DNA from: Variovorax sp. PAMC 28711
GTDB taxonomy: Bacteria; Pseudomonadota; Gammaproteobacteria; Burkholderiales; Burkholderiaceae_C
Assembly (NCBI RefSeq): GCF_001577265.1
Contig: NZ_CP014517.1
Span: 2,471,001-2,535,000 of the forward strand
Direction of reading: 5' to 3'
Length of the DNA: 64,000 nt
A program made the position numbers and the translations under genes. The notes beneath the pieces are model-generated. The model saw nothing but the letters and a program-made list of their open reading frames with translations, was not told where the DNA came from and ran no database searches. Positions within the stretch are counted from its first letter, which is position 1. Each line of letters opens with the position of its first letter. This document shows positions 17,173-26,701 of this stretch, piece by piece.

Positions 17173-18168
17173 ATGGACGAACAAGGCCTCAACGACGCAG
17201 CGATCCTGCTGATGTCGCTTGGCGAACACGAAGCCGGCGAAGTGCTGCGCCACCTGTCGCCGCGCGAGGTGCAGAAGCTCGGCGAAACCATCTCGAGGAC
17301 CCGGGCCGTCTCGCGCGAGCGCCTGGGCGCCGTGGCCGACCGCTTCGTGGTGGCGACCGCGGGCCAGAGCCTCTTTGCCGCCGACACCGGCGACTACGTG
17401 CGCGCCGTGATGAAGCACGCGCTGGGCGAAGAAAAAGCCTCGATCCTGATCGACCGCATTCTCCAGAACGGCGACCTCACCGGCATCGAAAACCTCAAGT
17501 GGATGGACGCGCCCTCAGTCGCCGAACTGCTCAAGGTCGAGCACCCGCAGATCGTCGCCGCCATCCTGGTGCACCTGGAGCCCGAGCAGGCTTCGGCCAT
17601 CCTGGTGAAGCTGCCCGAACAGCAGCGCGCCGAAGTGCTGCTGCGCGTGGCCACGCTCGAAGGCATCCAGCCGGCCGCGCTCGAAGATTTGAACGAAGTG
17701 ATGTTCCGCGTGCTGGCCGGCGGCGCCAAGGTGCTGAAGCCGTCGCTCGGTGGCGCGCGCACGGCGGCCGGCATGATCAACCTGCTCGGTGCCGGCGTCG
17801 ACACGCAGGTGATCGAAGCCATTCGCAGCCACGACCCCGACCTCGCCTCCGAGATCGCCGAGCTGATGTTCGTGTTCGACGACGTGATGAAGCTGGACGA
17901 CAAGTCGATCCAGCTGCTCTTGAAGGAAGTGGCCTCGGAGACGCTGATCATCGCGCTCAAGGGCGCGGCGCCGCCGCTGCGCAACAAGTTCCTGTCGAAC
18001 ATGTCGTCGCGCGCCGCCGAAGCGCTGCGCGAAGACCTCGAATCGCGCGGCCCGATGCGGCTGTCCGAGGTCGAGGCGCAGCAGAAGGAAATCCTGCGCT
18101 CGCTGCGCCGTCTGGCCGACGAGGGCCAGATCGTCCTGGGTGGCGGTGCCGGCGGCGGCATGGTCTGA
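17173..18168 (+). CDS. fliG: Flagellar switch protein FliG
   Basis: Rotor protein that meets MotA and sets rotation direction. The 331 residues match the family; the EHPQI motif is present (KVEHPQIVAAILVHL, about 117-131), and the C-terminal torque domain keeps the charged helix (DKSIQLLLKEV). It lies 21 bp after fliF. Confidence 0.97.
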   Translation: MDEQGLNDAAILLMSLGEHEAGEVLRHLSPREVQKLGETISRTRAVSRERLGAVADRFVVATAGQSLFAADTGDYVRAVMKHALGEEKASILIDRILQNGDLTGIENLKWMDAPSVAELLKVEHPQIVAAILVHLEPEQASAILVKLPEQQRAEVLLRVATLEGIQPAALEDLNEVMFRVLAGGAKVLKPSLGGARTAAGMINLLGAGVDTQVIEAIRSHDPDLASEIAELMFVFDDVMKLDDKSIQLLLKEVASETLIIALKGAAPPLRNKFLSNMSSRAAEALREDLESRGPMRLSEVEAQQKEILRSLRRLADEGQIVLGGGAGGGMV

Positions 18169-18172
18169 CGCG

Positions 18173-18844
18173 ATGCGAAGCAGCAGCACCCGACTCATCG
18201 CCAGCGAAGACATCGCGCATGTCGCGCGCTGGCAGTTCGGCGCGGTGGGCAACGGCGGGGCCGTGCCAGAAGGCGGCATCTCCGATCCGAAAGCGCTGCG
18301 CGACGCCCACGCGGCAGGTCATGCCGAAGGCGTCGCGGCCGGCCGCGCCGAGGCGCTGGCCGAGGCCGAAGCGAGGCACGCGATCTACCGCATCAACGAA
18401 GGCCAGGACGCGGCGCGCCGGCTCGCGTCGCTGCTGCAGTCGGCCGAGGCGGGCCTGGCCGATGCGCAACAGTCGATCGCCCGCGGCACGCTGGAGATCG
18501 CCTGCGCGCTTGCGCGTCAGGTGCTGCGGCACGAGCTCGCGACCGACCCCAACGCGCTCGAGCCGGTGGTGCACGAGGCGCTTTCGCTGCTGCTGGCCGA
18601 TGGCCGCGCTGCCACGGTGCGGCTCGCACCGGTCGACTTCGATCTGTTCGACGACGCGTTGCGTGCGCAGTTCTCGGGCCAGGCGGTGACGGTGCTTTCA
18701 GACACGGCCGTGCAGCCGGGCGACTGCCTGGTCGAATCGGCCGGTGCGGTGGTCGATGGCAGCGTGGCGTCGCGCTGGTCGCGCGCCGTCGCCAGCCTCG
18801 GCCTTTCGATGCCATGGCGCGAGGAGGACGGTGATGCCGCCTGA
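18173..18844 (+). CDS. fliH: Flagellar export ATPase regulator FliH
   Basis: Binds and holds down the export ATPase FliI and links it to the C ring. The start [14 protein letters not shown], 4 bp after fliG, gives 223 residues. An Ala/Glu-rich helical stalk (about 45-95) and a C-terminal FliH/YscL-type domain are visible. It overlaps fliI by 11 bp. Confidence 0.92.
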   Translation: MRSSSTRLIASEDIAHVARWQFGAVGNGGAVPEGGISDPKALRDAHAAGHAEGVAAGRAEALAEAEARHAIYRINEGQDAARRLASLLQSAEAGLADAQQSIARGTLEIACALARQVLRHELATDPNALEPVVHEALSLLLADGRAATVRLAPVDFDLFDDALRAQFSGQAVTVLSDTAVQPGDCLVESAGAVVDGSVASRWSRAVASLGLSMPWREEDGDAA

Positions 18845-20234
18845 ACGCCAGGTCTGGCAACGCTTCATGGACGACGCGCAGGCGCGCGCCTCGCAGGACG
18901 CGGGGCTCGCGCTGCGTGGCACGCTCACCCGCCTGACCGGCCTGGTGCTGGAGGCAGCGGGCCTGCGCGTGCCGGTCGGCTCGCAGTGCCTGGTGCGCAT
19001 GGGCAACCAGGCGCCGGTGCTGGCCGAAGTCGTCGGCTTTTCGGACCAGCGCGCCTACCTCATGCCGGCCGGCGACGTGCACGGCCTCTCCAGCGGGGCC
19101 AGCGTGATGCCGGCGCCGCCCTATGTGCCGATTCCGCGGCTGGGCGAGCCCGAACGCGACGTGACCGCACGCGTCGGCGTGCTCCGGTTGCCGCTCGGCG
19201 CCGGCCTGCTCGGCCGCGTGGTCGACCCGCAAGGCACGCCGCTCGACCATCAAGGCCCGCTCGACGATGTGTCGGCCGAACCGCTCGACCGGCAACCGAT
19301 CAACGCGATGGACCGCGACCCGGTGCGCGAGCCGCTCGACACCGGCGTGCGCGCGATCAACGCGCTGCTCACCGTCGGCCGCGGCCAGCGCATCGGCCTC
19401 TTCGCCGGCTCGGGCGTGGGCAAGAGCGTGCTGCTCGGCATGATGGCCCGCTACACCGAAGCCGACGTGATCGTGGTCGGCCTGATCGGCGAGCGCGGTC
19501 GCGAGGTCAAGGAATTCGTTGAAGACATCCTCGGCCCCGAAGGCCGTGCGCGCTCGGTGGTGGTGGCTGCGCCGGCCGATTCGCCGCCGCTGCTGCGCAT
19601 GCAGGGCGCGGCCTACGCCACCGCGGTGGCCGAGTACTTTCGCGACCGTGGCCAGCACGTGCTGCTGCTCATGGATTCGCTCACCCGCTACGCGATGGCA
19701 CAGCGCGAAATCGCGCTGGCCATCGGCGAGCCGCCGGCCACCAAGGGCTATCCGCCGTCGTGCTTCGCCAAGCTGCCGCAGCTGGTGGAACGCAGCGGCA
19801 ACGGGCTCAACGGCGTCGGCTCGATCACCGCGTTCTACACGGTGCTGTCGGAAGGCGACGACCAGCAGGACCCGATCGCCGACGCGGCCCGCGCCATCCT
19901 CGACGGGCACATCGTGCTGTCGCGTTCGCTGGCCGAAGAAGCGCACTTTCCGGCGATCGACGTCGAGCAGTCCGCCTCGCGCGTGATGCACAACGTGGTT
20001 TCGCGCGAACACAACGACTGCGCGCGCCGCTTTCGCGCAACCTATTCGCGCTACCGCCAGAGCCGCGACCTGGTGCGTCTGGGCGCCTACGCGGCGGGCA
20101 GCGACCCCGCGCTGGACGAAGCAATTCGCCTGCAGCCGGCCATGACCGCCTTTCTCCAGCAGGACATGTACGAAGGCGCGGCGCTCGGCGCCAGCATCGG
20201 CGCCATGGCCGGCACGCTCGGCGACCGCGCCTGA
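18834..20234 (+). CDS. fliI: Flagellum-specific export ATPase FliI
   Basis: Hexameric ATPase, related to the F1 beta subunit, that feeds substrates to the export gate. The start [11 protein letters not shown] is set by GAGGAGG just upstream and gives 466 residues. Walker A AGSGVGKS is at 191-198; the Walker B region ([18 protein letters not shown]) and the [18 protein letters not shown] motif are intact. Confidence 0.97.
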   Translation: MPPERQVWQRFMDDAQARASQDAGLALRGTLTRLTGLVLEAAGLRVPVGSQCLVRMGNQAPVLAEVVGFSDQRAYLMPAGDVHGLSSGASVMPAPPYVPIPRLGEPERDVTARVGVLRLPLGAGLLGRVVDPQGTPLDHQGPLDDVSAEPLDRQPINAMDRDPVREPLDTGVRAINALLTVGRGQRIGLFAGSGVGKSVLLGMMARYTEADVIVVGLIGERGREVKEFVEDILGPEGRARSVVVAAPADSPPLLRMQGAAYATAVAEYFRDRGQHVLLLMDSLTRYAMAQREIALAIGEPPATKGYPPSCFAKLPQLVERSGNGLNGVGSITAFYTVLSEGDDQQDPIADAARAILDGHIVLSRSLAEEAHFPAIDVEQSASRVMHNVVSREHNDCARRFRATYSRYRQSRDLVRLGAYAAGSDPALDEAIRLQPAMTAFLQQDMYEGAALGASIGAMAGTLGDRA

Positions 20235-20269
20235 GCCCTGTTGTCAGTGAACTCCCCGAAAGCCGAACC

Positions 20270-20728
20270 ATGTCCGACCTGAGCGCCTTGCAGACCGCCG
20301 TCTCACTCGCCACGCGCGAGCGCGACGCCGCCGCCCAGCGGCTCGCCCAGGCGCGCCAGGGCTGGCTCGCGGCGCAGGTGCAGCTCGACCAGCTCGACAG
20401 CTACGCGCAGGAGACGCAGGCCCGCTGGACCGTGCAGGCCGCGCGCTGCGCGCCCGAAATCATGGTCCACCACTATCAATTCATGGAGCGGCTGACGCAC
20501 GCGATCGGCCTGCAGACCGGCACCGTGGCGCAGCAGGCCGGCATGGTCGCGCTGCTGGCCGACCGGTTGCGCGTGGCCGAGATGCGGCGCGAAAGCCTGT
20601 TGCAGGTTTATGCGCGCCGCGAAAGCGCACAGCGTCGCGCACTCGACCGGCGCGAGCAGAAGATCTCCGACGAGCAGGCCGCGCTTCAATACCGTCGCCT
20701 GGCCGGCGGCGTGCTGGGAGGCATCTGA
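20270..20728 (+). CDS. fliJ: Flagellar export chaperone FliJ
   Basis: Coiled-coil protein that sits in the FliI ring and activates FlhA. It has 152 residues, almost entirely predicted helix with heptad-like Leu/Ala and many Arg/Gln, as in FliJ. Its stop overlaps the fliK ATG (TGATG). Identification rests on fold pattern and position. Confidence 0.88.
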   Translation: MSDLSALQTAVSLATRERDAAAQRLAQARQGWLAAQVQLDQLDSYAQETQARWTVQAARCAPEIMVHHYQFMERLTHAIGLQTGTVAQQAGMVALLADRLRVAEMRRESLLQVYARRESAQRRALDRREQKISDEQAALQYRRLAGGVLGGI

Positions 20729-22047
20729 TGGCCATCGACATCGCACGGAGCAGCGAAGCGAGTGCCCCCGCCTCGGGTACCGCGTCGCGCGGCAAGTCCG
20801 CCGCGCCAGAAGCCATCGGCACCTTCGGCGCCGTGCTTGCGTCGATGGACGAGGCGCCCGCGGACTGCACGTCGGCCGTATCGAAGGGCAGTGCATCCGA
20901 CACACTGGAAGATACGGTCAAGACCACCGACGGCAGCGCGCCGACCGATGCTGCACTTCCTGCAGCCGCACAACCCGTGGTGGCCGCACCGGTCCCGGTC
21001 GACCCTTCTGCCTTGTTGCTGGCACAGAGCACGCTCGGCGCTGTCGGCGTGATGCCGCCACCCGTGCGCGACACCGGCGTGCCGCCGTCCGATACGTCCG
21101 TCATGGCCGGTGTGACCGCCGGCATCGGCCGCGTCGGCGATCCGCAAGGCGTGCCCGAAGCCTCCGGCCTGCCGACCCCGCCGCTGGCGCCGCGGCCCGC
21201 GGTGACCACGCCGGGTGTGGCCCGCGACACCGGCACGGTGGACACGCCCTCGGCCGCGCTCGGCGTGGCCCTGCTCGGTCGTGCCGATGGGAAGAACGAA
21301 GGGCGCAAGGATCCGCTGCGCACCGCCGCCACGCAGGAGGCGGGCACCGTCTCCGCGACGCGCCAGACCGCCGCGAGTGCGACGGCCGCCGCGGCCGCCA
21401 CCGATGCCGCGGCCAGCACCCGCGCGCTCGCGCCTGCTGCCGAATTCGCCGTAGCAGCGCCTGTCCTGGCAACCGCGCTGGCCAATGAAATTCCCGCTCC
21501 GTGGCGTCGCCTGGAGCGCGCGCCGGACGGCAGTGCGGGCCACGCCGGCCTCGCGACCGGCAACGACACGGCACTGGCGGCGCCGCCGCTGATCAGCGCG
21601 CCCGACGCCTCCGGCGCGACCGCTTCAGGCGCCGGCGCCGGCTTCACCGAGCGGCTGGTCGACCAGGTCAGCTGGTGGATGGCGAACCGCAGCCAGGGCG
21701 CCGAACTCAAGCTCGACATGCCCGACGGCGCGCCGGTGTCGGTGACCGTGCAGATCACCGGCAACGAGGCGCATGTGGCCTTTCGCAGCGACTCGCCCGA
21801 GGCGCGCCAGTGGCTGGGCGCCGCACTGCCGCAGTTGAAGGAAATGTTCGGAAACGAAGGGCTCATGCTCTCGGGCGCGTCGGTCGGCCAGTCCGGCAGC
21901 GGATCCGAGCAGGAAGCCGCGCGCGATGCGCAGCGCGCCCTGCGTTCCGGCACACCCCCGGGCGGCTCCGGCAGTCTCGACCCCGTGGCCGCGCCAGCCG
22001 CGCGGCCTCGCACGGTGACGGAACGCGCGCTCGACCTGTACGTCTAG
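20728..22047 (+). CDS. fliK: Flagellar hook-length control protein FliK
   Basis: Secreted ruler that measures the hook and triggers the FlhB switch. The 439 residues have a low-complexity Ala/Pro/Thr-rich N-terminal two-thirds and a folded C-terminal domain (about 310-385; RLVDQVSWWMANRSQGAEL, LDMPDGAPVSVTVQI) typical of the Flg_hook domain. Last gene of fliFGHIJK. Confidence 0.92.
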   Translation: MAIDIARSSEASAPASGTASRGKSAAPEAIGTFGAVLASMDEAPADCTSAVSKGSASDTLEDTVKTTDGSAPTDAALPAAAQPVVAAPVPVDPSALLLAQSTLGAVGVMPPPVRDTGVPPSDTSVMAGVTAGIGRVGDPQGVPEASGLPTPPLAPRPAVTTPGVARDTGTVDTPSAALGVALLGRADGKNEGRKDPLRTAATQEAGTVSATRQTAASATAAAAATDAAASTRALAPAAEFAVAAPVLATALANEIPAPWRRLERAPDGSAGHAGLATGNDTALAAPPLISAPDASGATASGAGAGFTERLVDQVSWWMANRSQGAELKLDMPDGAPVSVTVQITGNEAHVAFRSDSPEARQWLGAALPQLKEMFGNEGLMLSGASVGQSGSGSEQEAARDAQRALRSGTPPGGSGSLDPVAAPAARPRTVTERALDLYV

Positions 22048-22087
22048 CCGCGGTCGAAGCACCGCTAAAGCGCCGCTTTCCCCCCTT

Positions 22088-22126
22088 TTATCGGGGCTTG
22101 GGAAAGGCGGCGGACTCGAATAATCG
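22088..22126 (+). promoter_or_regulatory. Flagellar promoter element, fliL copy
   Basis: TTATCGGG, 21 nt, CGAATAATCG, identical at both blocks and in spacing to the fliF copy. It overlaps an imperfect inverted repeat (CCGCTTTCCC at 22073-22082 with GGGAAAGGCGG at 22100-22110) that has no T-run. It marks the start of a second transcription unit fliLMNOPQR. Confidence 0.65.
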
Positions 22127-22191
22127 GTTCCATGCAGACCCCGCCGCGCCTCGCGCCAAGGGTCGTTCCTGCCGCAACCGAAGGAAATCCC

Positions 22192-22797
22192 GTGTCCGCC
22201 CCTGCTGCCACTGCCACTGCCCAGGCCCCCGAAGCGCCGAAGAAGGGTGGCAAGAAATCAATGCTGATGCTGATCGTCGTCGCCGTGGCGATGCTCGGCG
22301 GTGGCGCGGGCGGCGCCTGGTACTTCCTGCAGAAGCGCGCGGCCGCGGCCACCGACGACGAGCCCGTGGCCCACGCGCCGGCCGAGAAGCACGCCCCGAC
22401 CTACCTGCCGCTGGAGAGCATGGTCGTCAACCTGGCCGACGGCAGTGGCGAGCGCTTCGCGCAGATCGGCGTGACGCTCGACATCGACAACGAGAAGACC
22501 GCCGAGAAGATCAAGACCTACATGCCGGCCATCCGCAGCAGCGTGCTGATGCTGGTGTCGCAACGCACGTCGGAAGAGTTGCTCCGGCGCGACGGCAAGG
22601 AAAAGCTCGCGAACGACATCGTCACGGAGGTCTCGCGCGCCATCGGCTACGAGGTCGCCGATGCAGCACCCAAGGCCAAGCCGAAGGCCGATGCGGATGG
22701 CGACGCCGAAGAGTCTGCACCCAAGCGCAAGAAGAAGCGCGCGGTCGAGCCGAGTCCGATCAACGGCGTGCTGTTCTCCAGCTTCATCGTCCAGTAA
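22192..22797 (+). CDS. fliL: Flagellar basal body-associated protein FliL
   Basis: Inner-membrane protein that rings the stator and affects torque. GTG is chosen as start because AAGGAAA sits just upstream and the protein then begins MSAPAATATAQAPE, 201 residues; an in-frame ATG at 22132 would put the start 5 nt after the promoter element. One TM helix (about residues 24-44), then the periplasmic FliL domain (YLPLESMVVNLADG), with a basic KPK/KRKKK insertion near the C-terminus. Confidence 0.92.
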   Translation: MSAPAATATAQAPEAPKKGGKKSMLMLIVVAVAMLGGGAGGAWYFLQKRAAAATDDEPVAHAPAEKHAPTYLPLESMVVNLADGSGERFAQIGVTLDIDNEKTAEKIKTYMPAIRSSVLMLVSQRTSEELLRRDGKEKLANDIVTEVSRAIGYEVADAAPKAKPKADADGDAEESAPKRKKKRAVEPSPINGVLFSSFIVQ

Positions 22798-22820
22798 GAG
22801 CAAAGACGCACGCGCCCGCC

Positions 22821-23810
22821 ATGGACGAAGTCACCGACATTCCCACCGACGCCGCGGCTGCAGCGGCGCCGATCGACGACGCCGTCGAGCGCATGGCCGA
22901 TGCGGTCGTGCGCGAGTACGACATGGGCGCGCAGGAACGCATGGTGCGCCGGCCGATGCCGACGCTCGACATCGTGAACGAACGCATGCAGCGCTACTTC
23001 CGCACCAGCCTGTTCCACTTCGCGCGGCGCAGCCCCGAAGTGGTGATCGAGCCGGTGCAGGTGCAGCGCTTCTCCGAATTCCTCGGCGTGCTGCCGGCGC
23101 CGGTCCATTTCAGCGTGATGGCCTTGCGCCCGTTGCGCGGCAGCGGCCTGGTGGTGTGCGAATCGACGCTCGTCTCGGCGCTGGTCGACTCGCTCTACGG
23201 TGGTGCCGGCACGCTGCAGGCGCCGATCGAAGGCCGCGAGTTTTCGCCGGCCGAGCAGCGCGTGATCCAGCGCCTGCTGGGCCTCGTGTGCGCCGACTAC
23301 GCCAAGGCTTGGAAAGGCATCTACCCGCTCGAGCTGGAGTTCCAGCGCTCGGAAACCCATCCGCGCTTCGTCAACATCGCGGCCCCGGCCGATCTGGTGC
23401 TGGTCACCACGCTGCAGGTGAGCTTCGGCGGCCTGCAGGGCGCGGTGCGCATCTGCAAGCCGTGGGCCGCGCTCGACCCGGTGCGCGATGTGCTCTACGG
23501 CGCGCAGCAGGCCGACGCCATCGCCGAAGACCGGCGCTGGGTCACGCAGCTCACGCGCGAGATCCAGGCGGCCGAGGTCACGCTCACCGCCGAACTGGCC
23601 CAGCCCGAACTCACCGTGGGCCAGCTGCTCGCGATGAAGCCCGGCGACTTCATCCCGCTCGATCGCGCCTCGCGCATCGTCGCGGCGGTCGACGGCACCC
23701 CTGTTTTCGCCTGCCATTACGGCACCCACAACGCGCGCTACGCCCTGCGCATCGACGAATGTGTGCGCAGCGACAGCGCCCACTGGCTCGGAGGCTCCCA
23801 TGTCCACTGA
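22821..23810 (+). CDS. fliM: Flagellar switch protein FliM, lacking a clear CheY-binding motif
   Basis: C-ring protein between FliG and FliN. The 329 residues have the FliM middle domain (NERMQRYFRTSLFHFARRSP onward) and the C-terminal SpoA domain (PGDFIPLDRASRIVAAVDG). The N-terminus (MDEVTDIPTDAAAAAAPIDD) does not show the usual LSQxEIDALL motif that binds phosphorylated CheY. It overlaps fliN by 11 bp. Confidence 0.94.
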   Translation: MDEVTDIPTDAAAAAAPIDDAVERMADAVVREYDMGAQERMVRRPMPTLDIVNERMQRYFRTSLFHFARRSPEVVIEPVQVQRFSEFLGVLPAPVHFSVMALRPLRGSGLVVCESTLVSALVDSLYGGAGTLQAPIEGREFSPAEQRVIQRLLGLVCADYAKAWKGIYPLELEFQRSETHPRFVNIAAPADLVLVTTLQVSFGGLQGAVRICKPWAALDPVRDVLYGAQQADAIAEDRRWVTQLTREIQAAEVTLTAELAQPELTVGQLLAMKPGDFIPLDRASRIVAAVDGTPVFACHYGTHNARYALRIDECVRSDSAHWLGGSHVH

Positions 23811-24174
23811 AGAACAAACCATTTCGTCTTCCACCGGCGCCGATTGGGCCGAAGCACTCGAAGCGCAGCAGCCCGGTGCCAACGGCAACGCGGCCAACGC
23901 GGCACCGCTCAACGACATCCAGCGCGTGCTCGACATCCCGGTGCAGCTGTCGGTCGAACTCGGCCGCAAGAAGGTGCCGATCAAGCAGGTGCTGCAACTG
24001 GCGCAGGGCTCGATCGTCGAGCTCGACGCGCTGGCCGGCGACCCGATGGACGTGCTGGTCAACGGCTACCTGGTGGCGCAAGGCGAGGTGGTCGTGGTCA
24101 ACAACAAGTTCGGCATTCGCCTCACCGACGTGGTGACGCCGTCGGAGCGGCTGCGCCGCATCCACCGCGCCTGA
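23800..24174 (+). CDS. fliN: Flagellar switch protein FliN
   Basis: C-ring base protein and export docking site for FliH. The start MSTEEQTISS gives 124 residues. A disordered N-terminus is followed by the SpoA domain (VLDIPVQLSVELGRKKVPIK, VNGYLVAQGEVVVVNNKFGI), complete and typical. Overlaps fliM. Confidence 0.96.
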   Translation: MSTEEQTISSSTGADWAEALEAQQPGANGNAANAAPLNDIQRVLDIPVQLSVELGRKKVPIKQVLQLAQGSIVELDALAGDPMDVLVNGYLVAQGEVVVVNNKFGIRLTDVVTPSERLRRIHRA

Positions 24175-24191
24175 ACCGTACGCGAGGTCGA

Positions 24192-24476
24192 ATGACGCAG
24201 AGCCTCATCACCGTCGTGCTGTTCATCGCGCTGCTGGGCGCGATGCCTTATACGCTGCGCCGCTTGCAACAGCGCCGGCTCGGCGCCGCGGGCATCGACG
24301 TCGGGAGCGCGTCGAAGCTGCTCTCCACCGTGGCGCTCGGGCCGCAGCAGCGCGTGGTCACGGTCGAAGTCGGCCCGCAGGGCGCACGCACCTGGCTCGT
24401 GCTGGGTGTGACGGGGCAGGCGATCACCTGCCTGCACACGCTGCCGGCCAACGCCGAAGGCGCCATCGATGTCTAA
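24192..24476 (+). CDS. fliO: Flagellar biosynthetic protein FliO
   Basis: Small membrane protein that helps assemble the FliP ring. It has 94 residues: one N-terminal TM helix (about 4-20), then a basic cytoplasmic domain with [17 protein letters not shown] and [17 protein letters not shown], the FliO pattern. It overlaps fliP by 8 bp. Confidence 0.9.
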   Translation: MTQSLITVVLFIALLGAMPYTLRRLQQRRLGAAGIDVGSASKLLSTVALGPQQRVVTVEVGPQGARTWLVLGVTGQAITCLHTLPANAEGAIDV

Positions 24477-25227
24477 GGTTCGTCGACTCGGGCTGGCCGC
24501 GTTGTCGCTGCTGGCCGCGCTGCCCCTGGGTGCCTTGGCGCAAACCGCCGCCGGTGGGCAGTTGCCGCTGGTGATCGGCACGGGCGCGGGCGGCAACAGC
24601 TATTCGGTGCCGGTGCAGACGCTGCTGTTCTTCACCGCACTGTCGTTCCTGCCCGCCATCCTGCTCATGATGACCGGCTTCACGCGCATCGTGATCGTGC
24701 TGTCGCTGCTGCGTCAGGCGCTGGGCACGCAGTCGGCGCCGCCCAACCAGGTGGTGATCGGCCTGTCGCTGTTCCTCACCTTCTTCGTGATGGGGCCGAC
24801 CATCGACCGCGTCTACGAAGACGCCTACCTGCCCTACACCAACAACACCCTGAGCTTCGAGGCCGCCATCGGAAAGGCCGAGGCGCCGATGCGTCAGTTC
24901 ATGCTCAAGCAGACACGCGAATCCGACTTCGCGCTGTTCGCGCGGCTCGCCAGGCTGCCCGCCGAGGTCAAGGCCGACACCGCACCGATGCGGGTGCTGA
25001 TCCCGGCCTTCGCGACGAGCGAGCTGAAGTCGGCCTTCCAGATCGGCTTCATGATCTTCATTCCGTTTCTCGTGATCGACATCGTGGTCTCGAGCATCCT
25101 GATGTCGCTCGGCATGATGATGCTGTCGCCCGTGCTGGTGGCGCTGCCGTTCAAGCTCATGCTGTTCGTGCTGGCCGATGGCTGGAATCTGCTGATCGGC
25201 TCGCTCGCCGCGAGCTTCGTGCAATGA
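24469..25227 (+). CDS. fliP: Flagellar export gate protein FliP
   Basis: Core of the export channel, five copies per gate. It has 252 residues with a cleavable signal peptide (about 1-25, ending ALA), then four TM helices. Family motifs [20 protein letters not shown] and the [19 protein letters not shown] segment are present. It overlaps fliQ by 4 bp. Confidence 0.97.
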   Translation: MSKVRRLGLAALSLLAALPLGALAQTAAGGQLPLVIGTGAGGNSYSVPVQTLLFFTALSFLPAILLMMTGFTRIVIVLSLLRQALGTQSAPPNQVVIGLSLFLTFFVMGPTIDRVYEDAYLPYTNNTLSFEAAIGKAEAPMRQFMLKQTRESDFALFARLARLPAEVKADTAPMRVLIPAFATSELKSAFQIGFMIFIPFLVIDIVVSSILMSLGMMMLSPVLVALPFKLMLFVLADGWNLLIGSLAASFVQ

Positions 25228-25493
25228 ACGCACAGACCGCCCTCACGCTCGGCCAGGAAGCCCTGGTGCTGCTGCTCACCGTGTCGCTGCCGGTGCTGCT
25301 CGCCGTGCTGGCCGTTGGCCTGCTGGTGAGCATCTTCCAGGCCATCACGCAAATCCACGAAGCCACGCTGGCCTTCGTGCCCAAGCTCATCGCGGCCGTC
25401 GCGGTGTTCGCCGTCGCCGGGCCGTGGATGCTCAACACATTGGTCGACTACATCCGCCGCATGATCGAATCGATTCCGCAGATGGTGCTGTAG
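25224..25493 (+). CDS. fliQ: Flagellar export gate protein FliQ
   Basis: Small channel subunit (89 residues, the family length) with two long hydrophobic helices. The segment [20 protein letters not shown] is the conserved FliQ core. Between fliP and fliR as in most bacteria. Confidence 0.97.
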   Translation: MNAQTALTLGQEALVLLLTVSLPVLLAVLAVGLLVSIFQAITQIHEATLAFVPKLIAAVAVFAVAGPWMLNTLVDYIRRMIESIPQMVL

Positions 25494-25511
25494 CCGCCAC
25501 GCGCCGCCGCC

Positions 25512-26270
25512 ATGCTGACCTTCACCGAAGCCCAGCTCATGGGCTGGCTGATGCCGGTGCTGTGGCCCTTCCTGCGCGTGCTCGGGCTCTTCACCACCGC
25601 GCCGATCTTCTCCACGCGCGCGATCCCGATCCGCGCGCGCATCGGCCTCGCTTTCATGATCGCGCTGTGCGCCCAGGCCTCGCTGCAGGGCCAGCCGGTG
25701 ATTCCGCTCGACAGCCCGGCGCTGCTCGGCACGCTGGTCCAGCAGGTGGGCATCGGCATGGCGATCGGTTTCATCGTGCGGCTGGTGTTCACCGCGGTGG
25801 AACTCGCGGGCGAGCTGGTCGGGCTGCAGATGGGCCTGAACTTCGCCTCGTTCTTCAACCCGATGAGCAACGCGCAGACCAGCGCCGTGTCGACCTTTCT
25901 CGGCAACATGGCGATGCTGCTGTTCATCGCCATCAACGGCCACCTCACCATCGTGATGGCGGTGATGAAAAGCTTCGATGCGTTCCCGATCGGCGGCAGC
26001 TTCATGCAGGCCCTGGCGCGCATGCGCATCCACGAGCTCGGCGCCGAACTGTTCGCGAGCGCCCTGTGGATCGCGCTGCCGATGATCGGCCTGCTGCTCT
26101 TCGCCAACCTGGTGCTCGGCGTCATCTCGCGCGTCGCTCCGCAGATGAACATCTACGCCATCGGCTTCCCCGTCACGCTGGTGGCCGGGCTGGCCGGCAT
26201 CACGCTGACGCTGCCGATGATGGAGCAGCCGCTGGTGATGCTGATGGAGCAGATGATGGGGCGAATTTGA
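25512..26270 (+). CDS. fliR: Flagellar export gate protein FliR
   Basis: Channel subunit completing the FliP5Q4R1 gate. The 252 residues have about six hydrophobic segments; GLNFASFFNPMSNAQTSAVS and the C-terminal PMMEQPLVMLMEQMMG are typical. Last flagellar gene of this strand run. Confidence 0.96.
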   Translation: MLTFTEAQLMGWLMPVLWPFLRVLGLFTTAPIFSTRAIPIRARIGLAFMIALCAQASLQGQPVIPLDSPALLGTLVQQVGIGMAIGFIVRLVFTAVELAGELVGLQMGLNFASFFNPMSNAQTSAVSTFLGNMAMLLFIAINGHLTIVMAVMKSFDAFPIGGSFMQALARMRIHELGAELFASALWIALPMIGLLLFANLVLGVISRVAPQMNIYAIGFPVTLVAGLAGITLTLPMMEQPLVMLMEQMMGRI

Positions 26271-26278
26271 TCGGAGCC

Positions 26279-26680
26279 ATGGACATGCTGAAAACTTCAC
26301 TCGCCTTCACCGTGGTTGCGGGCCTTCTGTTCGCGGCCTCCGCGGTTGCTGCCGCGCCGGTGAGCAAGTGCGTCGTCAACGGCACGATCACTTATCAGCA
26401 GGGTCCGTGTGCACCGGAGGCGGGAAGAAAACAGCCCACGGTCCAGGAATTGAATACGGAGGAAAAGAAGCGCCGCGCGGCTGTGGTTTCAATACCTGCC
26501 GACAAGGTCGCGCCTCCGGTGGCCGTCGGGCCGGCATCGTTCAATTGCGACGGGCGAAAGTACTGCTCGCAGATGAAGTCGTGTGCCGAAGCAAAGTACT
26601 TTCTCGCCCACTGCCCGGCCGTGAAGATGGACGGCGACGGAAATGGAATTCCCTGCGAGCAGCAATGGTGTGGTCGATAG
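26279..26680 (+). CDS. Secreted Excalibur-domain protein
   Basis: A small exported protein of 133 residues. A signal peptide (about 1-24, ending AVAA) precedes a DUF4124-like segment (KCVVNGTITYQQGPC) and a C-terminal Excalibur domain with the EF-hand-like loop DGDGNGIPCE and paired cysteines (CSQMKSC, C, CEQQWC). The family binds calcium; no specific function is known. It starts 8 bp after fliR but is probably not flagellar. Confidence 0.8.
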   Translation: MDMLKTSLAFTVVAGLLFAASAVAAAPVSKCVVNGTITYQQGPCAPEAGRKQPTVQELNTEEKKRRAAVVSIPADKVAPPVAVGPASFNCDGRKYCSQMKSCAEAKYFLAHCPAVKMDGDGNGIPCEQQWCGR

Positions 26681-26701
26681 CGCGCGGGCCTCGACAGCGC
26701 G

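Noticed and set aside
22073..22110. Inverted repeat CCGCTTTCCC / GGGAAAGGCGG considered as a terminator after fliK
   Set aside because: No T-run follows and it overlaps the fliL promoter element; kept only as a note.
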